Shown here in pieces: positions 16,605 to 24,344 of a DNA stretch of 24,344 nucleotides (position 1 is its first letter; the number at the start of each line of letters is the position of its first letter). Under the pieces are notes generated by a model that did not search any database, was not told the DNA's origin, and was given only the letters and a program-made list of their open reading frames with translations. Origin of the DNA: Chara braunii (lineage: Eukaryota > Streptophyta > Charophyceae > Charales > Characeae); contig BFEA01000470.1 of assembly GCA_003427395.1 (NCBI GenBank), positions 427,835 to 452,178 of the forward strand, given 5' to 3'. The position numbers and the translations under genes are program-made.

Positions 16605-17640
16605 AGAGAAAACCACACAGCCAGTCCGCGGGATCGAACCTAAATAATAAAAAGAAGATGCTTAGTTGAATTGCATTTCGCAACAGAAATGCTTGTGGAA
16701 AAACTCTGCTTCCTTCTCAGCGTTCACTTGCGCCATGGCCCCGATTGGTAATGACAGCTGAGGCATGCCCAATCCTGTTGGATGTGCTGTTTGGCAGGCT
16801 TTTTTTTTTTTTTTTTTTTTGTATGGCAGCTTTTCTTTTTCCCAGCAAGGGAGCGAGTGGAAACTTTTCCTTTTGTGTCCGTTCGAAGCATATTTGCGAT
16901 ACGAATACGGAACCCTCCCTGGAGGCTGAGGAGGATGTCTCTGAGTTATGGATATGTATGCTGAGAGAGAACTTGCATTGCTGCAGGTGACCGTAGACGA
17001 CTGTGGTCTTGCCGATGTGGCAGGTGCCGGGGGGGGGTTGCTTGTTGAAAACTGTGTAGACTGTCTTTTTTTAATATTAACTCTGCCGCGGAACCTACAA
17101 GATATGGCCCCCCCAATCGCATTCTAGAATGAACGTGACTGGCCCCCATTGCCCTCCCTCCCTTCTGCCCTGCATTTCCCAAGGCCTTCTGTTCCCCTGC
17201 TCCGTCCCCCCCCACCCCCCCTTCCCCCCCCCCCCCCCAAACCCATTTTCCCCATACCCAGCGGAGTCTCCCCCCTTACGACCTCAACCTCTGTGATGGT
17301 GTTCTCCCCCCTCTCTGGCCTCGAAACCTCCACCTTCCACTCCTCACCCCTCCTTTCCACTCCTACCCCCCACTTATTGCGACATCTGTTCCAGCCGGTT
17401 GCGATGATCACAGGCAAAGGCGCCAGCCAAAGCATGCCATCTCATGTTTCGTCCAGAGTATGGCTAAGCTCGCGGTCCTCAGGCCAGAGACCTCTGTGGC
17501 AGGGGGCAGGGGGCGAAAGCGTAGATAAAGGTTGCTGGGGAAGAGGCCATCCATGGGTCGAAGATTGTTTGGGTGACGGCCAGAAAGAGGGGGATGAAGA
17601 CTGCCTTTTTTCTTTTCTTTTGAGGGGAGCTGTTTGATTT
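16605..17640. other. No gene seen; B-box-like string and homopolymers
   Basis: GGTTCGATCCC on the minus strand (about 16629-16639) is a perfect tRNA B-box-like string, but no A box or tRNA fold accompanies it. Poly-T at 16800-16820 and a C-rich tract at 17205-17240 are the other visible features. The open frame at 17149-17637 is Pro/Ser-rich because of the C-rich tract. Confidence 0.5.
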
Positions 17641-17642
17641 TT

Positions 17643-17700
17643 CCTGTCAGAGATATGCTGGACCCGTTTTCCTGCAGGTGCAGCTCCCATCCAATAGGCA
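17643..17700 (-). repeat. SINE-like 3' segment, reversed
   Basis: On the minus strand: CCTATTGGATGGGAGCTGCA, then CCTGCAGGAAAACGGGTCCA, then GCA. This matches the segment at 13801-13859. Confidence 0.7.
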
Positions 17701-17747
17701 GGGAGTCATCACAAAGGGGAGGGCCTACTCCTGAAGGTGGATCGTAA

Positions 17748-17749
<2 letters not shown>

Positions 17750-17783
<34 letters not shown>
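17750..17783. repeat. Poly-T run
   Basis: A 34-bp T homopolymer just upstream of the tRNA-derived copy. Confidence 0.97.
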
Positions 17784-17794
17784 CAAGGTGGCTC

Positions 17795-18122
17795 ATATCA
17801 TGACCGGTATGGTTCCCCTTTTGATCATAGTGTCCTGGGTGTAGTGGTTAAGAGACTTGGCTCTTGAGGTCGAGGTCGCCGGTTCGAATCTGTGCAGGCA
17901 CACGGAGGAGGGCTTACGCCCAGAGGTACGGATTCATATAACCAACTGTGGATGGCTCCCGTGAACTGCCGGGTAGCTTAAGCCTAAAGTCGTGCCCGTT
18001 AACAGGCCACAATTTTAGGAAATGCATGGGCCACTACAGGAGCGGCCAAATTCATCCGACTAGAAACATTTCTACTCGATTTTTTTTCCACGGCTGATAG
18101 CTGGGCCAAGTACTGGTGGCTT
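17795..18122 (+). mobile_element. tRNA-derived SINE-like element, copy 1
   Basis: A tRNA-like core (17830-17903) has a polymerase III A box GGTGTAGTGGTTA (17838-17850) and a perfect B box GGTTCGAATC (17881-17890) at normal tRNA spacing. The GTGTCC start and the GGCAC end can pair as a weak acceptor stem. The anticodon stem and half the T stem do not pair, so it is not a tRNA gene. The A box is of the Gln/Glu/Val/Asp style. The body continues GAGGAGGGCT, CCCAGAGGTACGGAT, GGGCCACTACAG, AGAAACATTTCTACTC and GCTGGGCCAAGTACTGGTGG, all shared with copy 2. About 35 bp upstream of the tRNA-like part is also shared (ATATCATG, CCG, TATGG), unusual for a SINE. Confidence 0.72.
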
Positions 18123-18302
18123 AAAGAGTCTGGTGCACTGGGTAAACGGTGTGTATTGATTTTGGAGCAAAGGATACGTCCTCAGTTGGACCTGAGTGTG
18201 CGAGAATTGCCGATGCGTCCATGTGTCGTCCGTGTGTCGACCGTGTGGAGTTGAGTGGGGTATTGTGTTGAGTTTGGACACTACAGCCTTGCAGGGGTGG
18301 GG

Positions 18303-18860
18303 TGGATATCATGGCCGATATGGTTTATTTCACATTTGGACACCGTGTCCTGGCTGTAGTGGTTAAGAGACTTGGCTCTTGAGGCCGACGTCGTCCGTTT
18401 GAATCCATGGAGGTGCACCGAGGAGGGCTCAGGCCCAGAGGTACGGATCCTTATAACCAACCAATCATCTACAATCCATGAGTAGGCGCTCTAGTGATGT
18501 TTCAAAAAAGAAAAGAAAAGGAAGAAGAACGGAAATACTCCTTTCCGTTGCCTTTCCCCCCTCCCCCCACCCCTCTCTCCCCCTTTCTTTTTAAGAAAAG
18601 CTTCGGTGCAGGGTCCATCTTAAACCACCGGTACTTCCTAAAGTCGGGGCCGTAAACGCGCTGCGGCTTTGGGAAACATACGGGCCACTACAGAAGCGCC
18701 ACACAAATTCATCCCACTAGAAACGTTTCTACTCTATTTTTTCCTGCGGCCTATAGCTGGGTCAAAGTACTGGTGGTATGAGGAACCGCCTAAGTAGGTC
18801 CATCCATTGGTGGTATGAGCAACACCTTTTGGCAATCGGGTCCAGCGTCCCAGTGCTTTT
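18303..18860 (+). mobile_element. tRNA-derived SINE-like element, copy 2
   Basis: The tRNA-like core (about 18345-18418) has A box GGCTGTAGTGGTTA and a mutated B box CGTTTGAATC. The body matches copy 1 but holds an extra pyrimidine-rich stretch at about 18500-18600. This copy continues beyond GTACTGGTGG into CCATTGGTGG, AGCAACACC and GGGTCCAGCGTCCCAG, which links the tRNA-derived body to the dispersed 3' segment seen at 13.8, 17.65 and 22.04 kb. Confidence 0.72.
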
Positions 18861-18900
18861 GTAATGACAAATGTGGCACAAGTTGTTGGATATGGAAGGG

Positions 18901-18992
18901 GTGGTTTATGTCCCACTGAAACGTCATCTGCTACTGCTACGTTTCGGTGGTTTATGTCCCAGTGAAACCTCATCTGCTACTGCTACTTTTCC
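18901..18992. repeat. 46-bp tandem repeat, two copies
   Basis: Units start GTGGTTTATGTCCCASTGAA at 18901 and 18947 and share CATCTGCTACTGCTAC. Confidence 0.93.
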
Positions 18993-19604
18993 TGCTTCCC
19001 TACTCCTGTGATCTTCCAGTTTATGCGATTCTTTTGTTTGTCAACTTGTAGATCCCATCATCCTACAATCCTCAACTAAGCTGGGCTACCAGCCGTGCGG
19101 CACGGGTGACCCCGACTCGCACAGGTCCCGCCTGGAAGGCGGGTAGGGCGGGTTGGCAGGGCTGGTACCGGGCCAAGGTGGCACAAAATAGGGGACGGGG
19201 GTTCCGAGTGCTGTCGGCCTGGGTGTGTTCCCCCACCCCTAGAGAACATCCTGAGCACTTCCGAAAAAAAAACGTTTTTTTTCTTCCGTCACATGATCTC
19301 AGCTGTCGATCTTGCAGATCAACAGCTGAGATAGAGGTGTGTGCGGCCCCTTCACGAAGTGGGGAGTCCAAATTCGAAATCGAAGTCCCGCCCGTTTGCC
19401 CGCCCGCTAGAGCCCTCGCCCTTGTCGTCTTCGCCATCGCCCGCCGGAGCTCCTTGTCGTCGTGGTCGTCATCTGCGGTCGCCGCCTCCATTGCCGTTGG
19501 GTTGGTACCCCCCTCCTCTTTTTTCCTCCTCGTTCTTTGTCTTCTTCCCCCTCCTCGTCATCGTCATTGTTCCTCCCTCCCTTCTTCCTCCCCTCTTCGT
19601 CTTC

Positions 19605-20830
19605 GTTCCCTCTTCTTCTTCTTCTCCTCCTCCCTTTTCCGTCTTTTTCTTTTTCTTTTTCTTTTTCTTCTTCTTCTTCTTCTTCTTCTTCTTCTTCTTC
19701 TTCTTCCCCTATTCGTCTTCTTCCATCTCTATACACTTCTTCTTCCTCTTCCTCCTCTCTTCTGCTTCCGTCTCTATACTCTTCTTCTTCCTCTTCCTTC
19801 CCTCTTCTGCTTCCGTCTCTATACTCTTCTTCTTCGTCTTCGTCTTCGTCTTCGTCCTCGTCCTGCTCCTCGTCCTCCTCGTCCTCTCCGGCGCCGACGC
19901 CGACTCTTCTTCTTCTTCTTCTTCTTCTTCTTCTTCTTCTTCTTCTTCTTCTTCGTCGTCTTCTTCTTCTTCGTCGTCTTCCTCTCCTTCCTCGTCTTCT
20001 TCTCCTTCCTCGTCTCCTTCCTCCTCGTCTCCTTCCTCCTCGTCTCCTTCCTCGTCTCCTTCCTCCTCGTCTTCTTCCTCCTCCTGCTGCTCTTCTCTCC
20101 TTCTTCTTCTTCTTCTTCGTCTTCTTCTTCTTCTTCCTCCTCCTGCTGCTCCTCTCTCCTTCTTCTTCTTCTTCTTCTTCTTCTTCTTCTTCTTCTTCTT
20201 CTTCTTCTTCTTCTTCTTCTTCTTCTTCTTCTTCGTCGTTGTCATCGTCGTCTTCATCTTCTTCGTCATCGTCATCTTCGTCGTCGTCGTCGTCGTCGTC
20301 TTTCTTCGTCTTCGTCTTCGTCTTCGTCTTCGTCTTCGTCTTCGTCTTCGTCTCGTCTCCTTCCTCGTCTCCTTCCTCGTCTCCTTCCTCGTCTCCTTCC
20401 TCGTCTTCTTCCTCCTCCTGCTGCTCCTCTCTCCTCCTCCTGCTCCTGCTGCTCCTCCTCCTCTCGTCGTCAGGGTGGGTTAGGAGCCTCCTCCTCCTCC
20501 TCCTTCGTCGTCTTCTTCATCTTTGTCTTCTTCTTCTTCTTCTTCTTCTTCTTCTTCTTCTTCTTCTTCTTCTTCTTCTTCTTCTTCTTCTTCGTCGTCG
20601 TCGTCGTCGTCTTCTTCTTCGTCTTCTTCCTCATCGTCGTCTTCTTCCTCGTCGTCATCTTCTTCTTCCTCGTCTTCTTCTTCCTCGTCGTCCGCCTCCT
20701 GCTGCTCCTCTCGCCTCCTCCTGCTCCTGCTCCTCCTCCTCCTCCTCCTCCTTCTCCTCCTCCGCCTGCTTCTTCTTCTGCTTCTTCTTCTGGTTCTTCT
20801 TCTCCTCCTCCTCCTCCTCCTCCTCCTCCT
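19605..20830. repeat. TTC/TCC/TCG-rich pyrimidine tract
   Basis: Long TTC runs (for example 19669-19705, 19908-19954, 20160-20234 and 20528-20593) alternate with CTCCTT, TCGTCT and CTCCTG variants. It keeps several frames open for hundreds of codons on both strands as poly-Ser, poly-Phe or poly-Leu, which is a composition effect. Confidence 0.97.
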
Positions 20831-20861
20831 TAGGGTGGGGTAGGAGGGTCGGGATGGAGGG

Positions 20862-21118
20862 TCGGGGGGTAGGGCAGGAATGTCGTGTGGGAGGGTCGAG
20901 CGGGGTGGGCGGGTGGGATAGGGTCGGGGAAAGGCCGGGATGGTCGGGTGGGATAGTTGGGGGAAAGGTCGGGATGGGCGGGTGGGATAGTTGGGGGAAA
21001 GGTCAGGGGAAAGGTCAGGACGGGGGAAAGGCCAGGATGGGCGGGAGGGGAAAAGGTCAGGCGGGAGGGAATGTCGGGCGGGGGCAAGGGTAGGAGGGTC
21101 GGGTGAGAAGGTCAAGCG
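20862..21118. repeat. G-rich imperfect tandem repeat
   Basis: GGGAAAGGTCGGGATGGGCG followed by GGTGGGATAGTTGG recurs with a period of about 34-36 bp; dense GGG runs could form G-quadruplexes on the plus strand. Confidence 0.9.
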
Positions 21119-21134
21119 GGAGCGTCGGGCAACA

Positions 21135-21207
21135 GGAGGGAAAGAAGAAGAAGAAGGAGGAGGACGAAAAGAGGAGGGAGGAAGAAGAAGAAGAAGACGA
21201 AGAAGAA

Positions 21208-21254
<47 letters not shown>

Positions 21255-21740
21255 AGAAGGAAAACAGCAGGGGAAGAAGAAGAAGAAGAGGTGACAAAGA
21301 AGAAGAAGAAGAAGAGGGGAGGATGAAGAAGAGGACAAAGAAGACGATGACGACGACGAAGAAGAAGAAGAAGAAAAAGAAGAAAAAGAAGAAGAAGAAG
21401 AAGAAGAAGAAGAAGAAGAAGAAGAAGGAAAACAGGAGGGGAAGAAGAAGAAGAAGGGATGGGGGGAAGAAGAAGAGGAAGAGGAAGAAGAAGAAGAAGA
21501 AGAAGAAGAAGAAGAAGAAGAGCAAGAAGAGGGGAGGAAGAAGAAGAGGACAAAGAAGACGACGCAGCTGCCGCCGCCGCCGCCGACGAAGAAGAAGAAG
21601 AAGAAGAAGAGGTGACGAAGAAGAAGAAGGACGAAAATAGGAGGGAGGAAGAAGAAGAGGATGAAGAAGAGGACGACGAAGAAGAAGAAGAAGAAGAAGA
21701 AGAAGAAAAGAAGAAGAAGAAGAAGAACGAAAACAGGAGA
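21135..21740. repeat. GAA-rich purine tract
   Basis: GAA runs with GGA and GACGAA variants, the strand-opposite of the TTC-rich tract. Together they can fold back on each other or form triplexes. Confidence 0.97.
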
Positions 21741-21774
21741 GGAAGCAAGCTGGTTCCCCTTCCCGAACCCTTGC

Positions 21775-21803
21775 ACCNCCCCCCNACCCCCCCCCCCCCC
21801 CCA
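21775..21803. repeat. C run with ambiguous bases
   Basis: C homopolymer containing two N (21778 and 21785); base calls here are unreliable. Confidence 0.9.
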
Positions 21804-21942
21804 TTTTTCTTTTTGACCGTTTTTTTTTACTTGCCCAGGTCACCTGGGTGAATGGCCCAGACCTACCTGGGCCCGGTTGCACCCGGGCCCGTGCGGGTCT
21901 GGTAGCCCAGCAACTAAGTGAAAACCCCCCCCCTCAACTAAG

Positions 21943-22088
21943 GGCGGGATGAATCTGATCATCTGGCCCCTTGATTGGGTGAAGAGGCCCAGTTTTCAGT
22001 CACCATTTCGCTAACTTTTGTATATAAGGGACGCTGGACCCGGTTTCCAGCAGGTGCAACTCCCCACCAATAGATGGAGCGGGTTTTG

Positions 22089-22119
<31 letters not shown>

Positions 22120-22200
22120 GGATGAATCTGACAGCAGTTATGACCCGGCGAGGGTGTGCATCTGACTGTAATTCCGCCCAGCAGGATGAGTAGAAAAAAG
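21943..22200 (-). repeat. SINE-like family segment, reversed
   Basis: Contains the reversed 3' segment (GACGCTGGACCCGGTTTCCA, then GCAGGTGCAACTCC, CACCAATAGA at about 22030-22075), an A run (22088-22114), and two GGATGAATCTGA strings (about 21947 and 22121) that are the reverse of the TTCATCC part of the tRNA-derived bodies. Confidence 0.6.
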
Positions 22201-22202
22201 TC

Positions 22203-22432
22203 CTAGTGTGAGTGAGTATGCCCCAATGCCAGCCTTCTGGAATAAAATTGTGCGCGGCTTACGCTCAGTCTGCTGACAGTGCTGAGTGCGATCTGACGAC
22301 GGAATGTTGTCAGTCCTTGTCTGACGAGGTTTTTGTGCAGTGTATCAAACAGTGAGCTCTCCAGGTTCGTGGTGTTGTTAGTCAATGGGACGGTGAGGGG
22401 GTCCCATCCTGGTTTCTTACCTTCCCATCACC
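22203..22432. other. No gene seen
   Basis: Unrecognised unique-looking sequence. Confidence 0.5.
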
Positions 22433-22675
22433 AGGGTTTTAGGGTTTTGGGTTTTTAGGGTTAGGGCCCTTGTGAGGCTGGCTTTCTTTTTTTTCTTTTT
22501 TTTTTTTGAAGGGTTCCCTTGACTCTTTTTTCCTCTTTTCGATCTGTAGGGTTAAGGTCCTTGTGAGAGTGGCTTTCTTCTGTTTTTTTAACTTTTTTTT
22601 AAGGGTTCCTTTGACTCTTTTTTCTTCTTTTCGATCTGTAGGGTTAGGGCCCTTGTGAGGCTGGCTTTTTATTTT
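22433..22675. repeat. 91-bp tandem repeat beside telomere-like sequence
   Basis: Units start TTAGGGCCCTTGTGAGGCTG at 22461, 22552 (mutated) and 22644, each with a T-rich middle and ending TTTTCGATCTGTAGGG. The stretch before (22436-22466) is built of GGGTTTT/GGGTTTTTA, a decayed plant TTTAGGG-like array. Confidence 0.9.
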
Positions 22676-22993
22676 TATTTGTTTTCCTGTCTGCATTGTG
22701 TGTTTCTGATTTTTTTTTTCCCCTCCTTTTTTTATAAAGGGCGGCGGCCTTGAGATATCATCGTCGAACTGACCGGGGGCCATGTCCCACCTGCGCACGG
22801 TAGAGCTAACACAACGTTGAGGTCTCAATCACGAGTGACGTTGGGTGCCTGCTACAATCGGAGAGAAAGCTGTGCATCCATCGGTGGGTTTTTAGGAAAG
22901 CATTTTCAGTTGTATTTCCCTCTGCGAAAATTAACATTCAATCGGAAAATCTCAATAAGAACGCCCCCTACCCTCCCCCTTTCAGTGGAACTA

Positions 22994-23098
22994 CCGTCTT
23001 CCCCCAAATAGAACGTACGCTCATTATAGCTGTATCTAGACTGAAAGATGTGTCAAATACAGTTATAATGACTGTACGTTGTATTCAGGGGAAGAAGG
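22994..23098. mobile_element. Stowaway-like palindromic MITE, copy 3
   Basis: 105 bp with TA on both sides (22992-22993 and 23099-23100). Arms carry CGTACGCTCATTATAGCTGT and its complement, with TAGACTGAAAGATGTG in the middle, matching the copies at 11445 and 11657. Confidence 0.9.
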
Positions 23099-23115
23099 TA
23101 GCTCACCCACTCCAC

Positions 23116-23169
23116 GGGGGTTAGCTATAGTTCTACGGACATGGGGGTTAGCTATATTTCTACGGACAT
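23116..23169. repeat. 27-bp tandem repeat, two copies
   Basis: GGGGGTTAGCTATAGTTCTA and the rest, repeated once with one or two changes. Confidence 0.95.
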
Positions 23170-23171
23170 TG

Positions 23172-23420
23172 AGACATCATTACCTCCTCCACCTCCCCTC
23201 GTGGTGGGAGGACACTCTGACAGAGATGGGAGGACGCTTTGACGTGCGTGGGAGGATACTTGTTTCCTTTGAATGCACAGAGCCAGGAATACCGTCCACG
23301 TTCTTTTTCATGCTACAGTGAGGTCACTTTCCAAGTTTCCACAGTACACACAAAGAGTTGAGATTTTCACGCGAGGATGTTTTGTTTTGAAACGGTATTC
23401 ACCAGTTCGCAGTAGCGAAT
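23172..23420. other. No gene seen
   Basis: Nothing recognised. Confidence 0.5.
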
Positions 23421-23424
23421 GCAG

Positions 23425-23580
23425 ATCCAAGGGCTCGATCCCTAGTTCCCCGTCTTACCTGTGTAAAGTACCAGTGTCAACCCGTAGATTTGAACCTGCG
23501 ACCTGTAGGACCGCTAGTGGTAGGTAGGTTTTCGTAGGTCACAGGGTAGAAGGGAATCGAACTGTAGACCTGTAGGGTAG
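23425..23580 (-). repeat. tRNA 3'-half-like repeats
   Basis: On the minus strand, CTACAGGTCGCAGGTTCAAATC (shown here as overlapping B-box context) and CTACAGGTCTACAGTTCGAT lie about 60 bp apart, and GGATCGAGCCC lies further on. Each has a B-box-like core, but no A box or full cloverleaf is found. They may be remnants of a tRNA-derived retroposon. Confidence 0.35.
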
Positions 23581-23749
23581 GAGTCTAGACAGTTCCGAAG
23601 TCGTAGTTGTAGGATGTCTGAAGGGTCAAGGTCGTAGCTGCTACTTACCTGAAGGGGCAAAGTCGTAGCTGCTACAGTACCGAAAGGCCAAGTTAGAGGT
23701 TTCTAGAAGTGGCCTTTCGGAGTGAGCCTGCGTTGAACAGAGGCAAGTG

Positions 23750-24250
23750 GTCAAGTGGTGGTAGGCCACCTTGCTGAGTCAACAGTCCCTGTTAGGCAGT
23801 CCGGTCCTGTCCAGCAAGTACCGTCTGGGACTGTGTGCACCAGGGGCCAAGGGACACAGGGCAGACCAACGCAGCGCAGAAGTATAAATGAAGAGGCTGC
23901 GTCCAGTCATTATTCATTCCTGCGGAAGCCATGCGGAAGCGCTGCCTCAGCAGCTTGTGCGAGGAGGTCTGCAGAAGGCCCGAAGTCGAAGAGGGCGAGA
24001 GTGACATACGGTAGCCATAGCAGTAGGGTAGCGGCGACCATAGCTGCCATAGCTGTAGCTTAGGGGAAGAGTGTGTGTACTGTGTGTACTGTGTGTGTAC
24101 TGGGTATCGAGTGTGGGACATCCAGGGTGATCCAGAGTGTGAACAGTGAGTGTTTGAGGCGCACAGTCGCCATAGCCAGAGGAAGCGAACTTACCTGGAA
24201 GACATATCTCTGTGTACTGTGGGCGCAAGTCGCCAGTTGTGTGCTGCTGT
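23750..24250 (+). mobile_element. Possible LTR-like segment with TATAAATG box
   Basis: AGTATAAATGAAG (about 23880-23892) is followed about 305 bp downstream by GAACTTACCTGG (about 24187). This is the same TATA-to-TTACCTG spacing as the minus-strand segments at 3.5 and 12.7 kb, but with little direct sequence similarity, so the parallel is tentative. Confidence 0.3.
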
Positions 24251-24344
24251 TCACGTGCACGAAAAGTGTGAATAAGTCGAGTCTGATTGCACTGGTATCG
24301 GAGCTGGTACCCGCTGAGAGAGAGGAAGAGAAGTGTGGAAGGAG

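Larger units (their letters stand above)
19081..21910. mobile_element. hAT-like non-autonomous TIR element filled with simple repeats
   Basis: The left end CTGGGCTACCAG (19081-19092) is an exact inverted copy of the right end (21899-21910), with weaker complementarity continuing inward for about 35 bp (GCACGGGT, CAGGT). Perfect 8-bp direct repeats adjoin both ends; 8-bp duplications are typical of hAT transposons. There is no transposase. Inside lie a GC-rich part, 1.2 kb of pyrimidine-rich DNA (about 19605-20830), a 250-bp G-rich tandem part and 0.6 kb of purine-rich DNA (about 21135-21740). The ends and duplication are seen; membership of hAT is inferred. Confidence 0.7.
19073..21918. repeat. 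8-bp target-site duplication CAACTAAG
   Basis: CAACTAAG at 19073-19080 and at 21911-21918, each directly touching the inverted CTGGGCTACCAG ends of the element between them. A further CAACTAAG at 21935-21942 leaves the right side slightly ambiguous. Confidence 0.8.

Noticed and set aside
17149-17637. 162-codon plus-strand open frame
   Set aside because: The first half is a Pro/Ser translation of a C-rich tract, there is no domain, and the end runs into the SINE-like segment.
17830-17903. Functional tRNA gene
   Set aside because: A and B boxes are good, but the anticodon stem and part of the T stem do not pair and the sequence continues into a shared repeat body.
19106-21093. Very long open frames (up to about 575 codons) on both strands
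   Set aside because: They encode only Ser, Phe, Leu, Glu or Lys runs from TTC/GAA repeats and are open in several frames at once, which is composition and not coding.
23425-23580. tRNA genes on the minus strand
   Set aside because: Only T-arm-like halves are present, repeated about 60 bp apart, without A boxes.

Overview
The window looks like repeat-dense intergenic nuclear DNA from a eukaryote, most probably a streptophyte (land plant or charophyte alga). The main clue is four copies of U6 snRNA sequence whose 3' half matches the plant form (GCATAAAT, GAGAAA, GGTCC). Other clues are a type III hammerhead ribozyme like those of plant retrozymes, Stowaway-like MITEs, TTTAGGG-like interstitial repeats, very heavy microsatellite content, and N gaps. 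The exact organism cannot be fixed from the sequence. I see no convincing protein-coding gene. The long open frames at 19.1-21.7 kb are low-complexity artefacts, and one short membrane-type frame at 12.15-12.52 kb (minus) is only a weak exon candidate.

Layout. 1-400: GA microsatellite, then two interleaved inverted repeats carrying TTGGG arrays. 1.1-2.7 kb and 7.5-8.7 kb: two diverged copies of one retroelement-like sequence (plus strand), with a conserved GCC..GGC hairpin and a compensated GGCGCC palindrome. 3.5-4.1 kb and 12.7-13.3 kb: two related minus-strand LTR-like segments, each with a TATA box. 3.1, 4.8 and 10.7 kb: three clusters of the TCCGGAC palindrome. 5.5-6.0 kb: two U6 retrocopies, one with a perfect 15-bp target-site duplication. 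6.4-6.7 kb: a retrozyme-like repeat containing an intact hammerhead ribozyme. 10.2 kb: third U6 pseudogene. 11.1-11.95 kb: a second, nested retrozyme-like locus interrupted by a near full-length U6 retrocopy and two palindromic MITEs, ending in a decayed hammerhead. 13.35-13.5 kb: third retrozyme-family copy, without the ribozyme core. 14.17 and 16.46 kb: two copies of a second foldback MITE family. 17.6-18.9 kb: a tRNA-derived (SINE-like) family, with related pieces at 0.64, 13.8 and 22.0 kb. 19.08-21.91 kb: a 2.8-kb element with terminal inverted repeats and a perfect 8-bp target duplication, filled with TTC-rich then GAA-rich DNA. 22.4-22.7 kb: a 91-bp tandem repeat next to telomere-like sequence. 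22.99 kb: third Stowaway-like MITE. 23.4-24.2 kb: tRNA-like half repeats and another TATA-bearing LTR-like segment.

How the parts relate: nearly all recognisable content is non-autonomous (retrozyme, SINE-like, U6 retrocopies, MITEs, LTR fragments). No reverse transcriptase or transposase is visible, so these elements must have been moved by enzymes encoded elsewhere. The most notable system is the hammerhead-bearing retrozyme-like family, seen in intact, decayed and core-deleted states.
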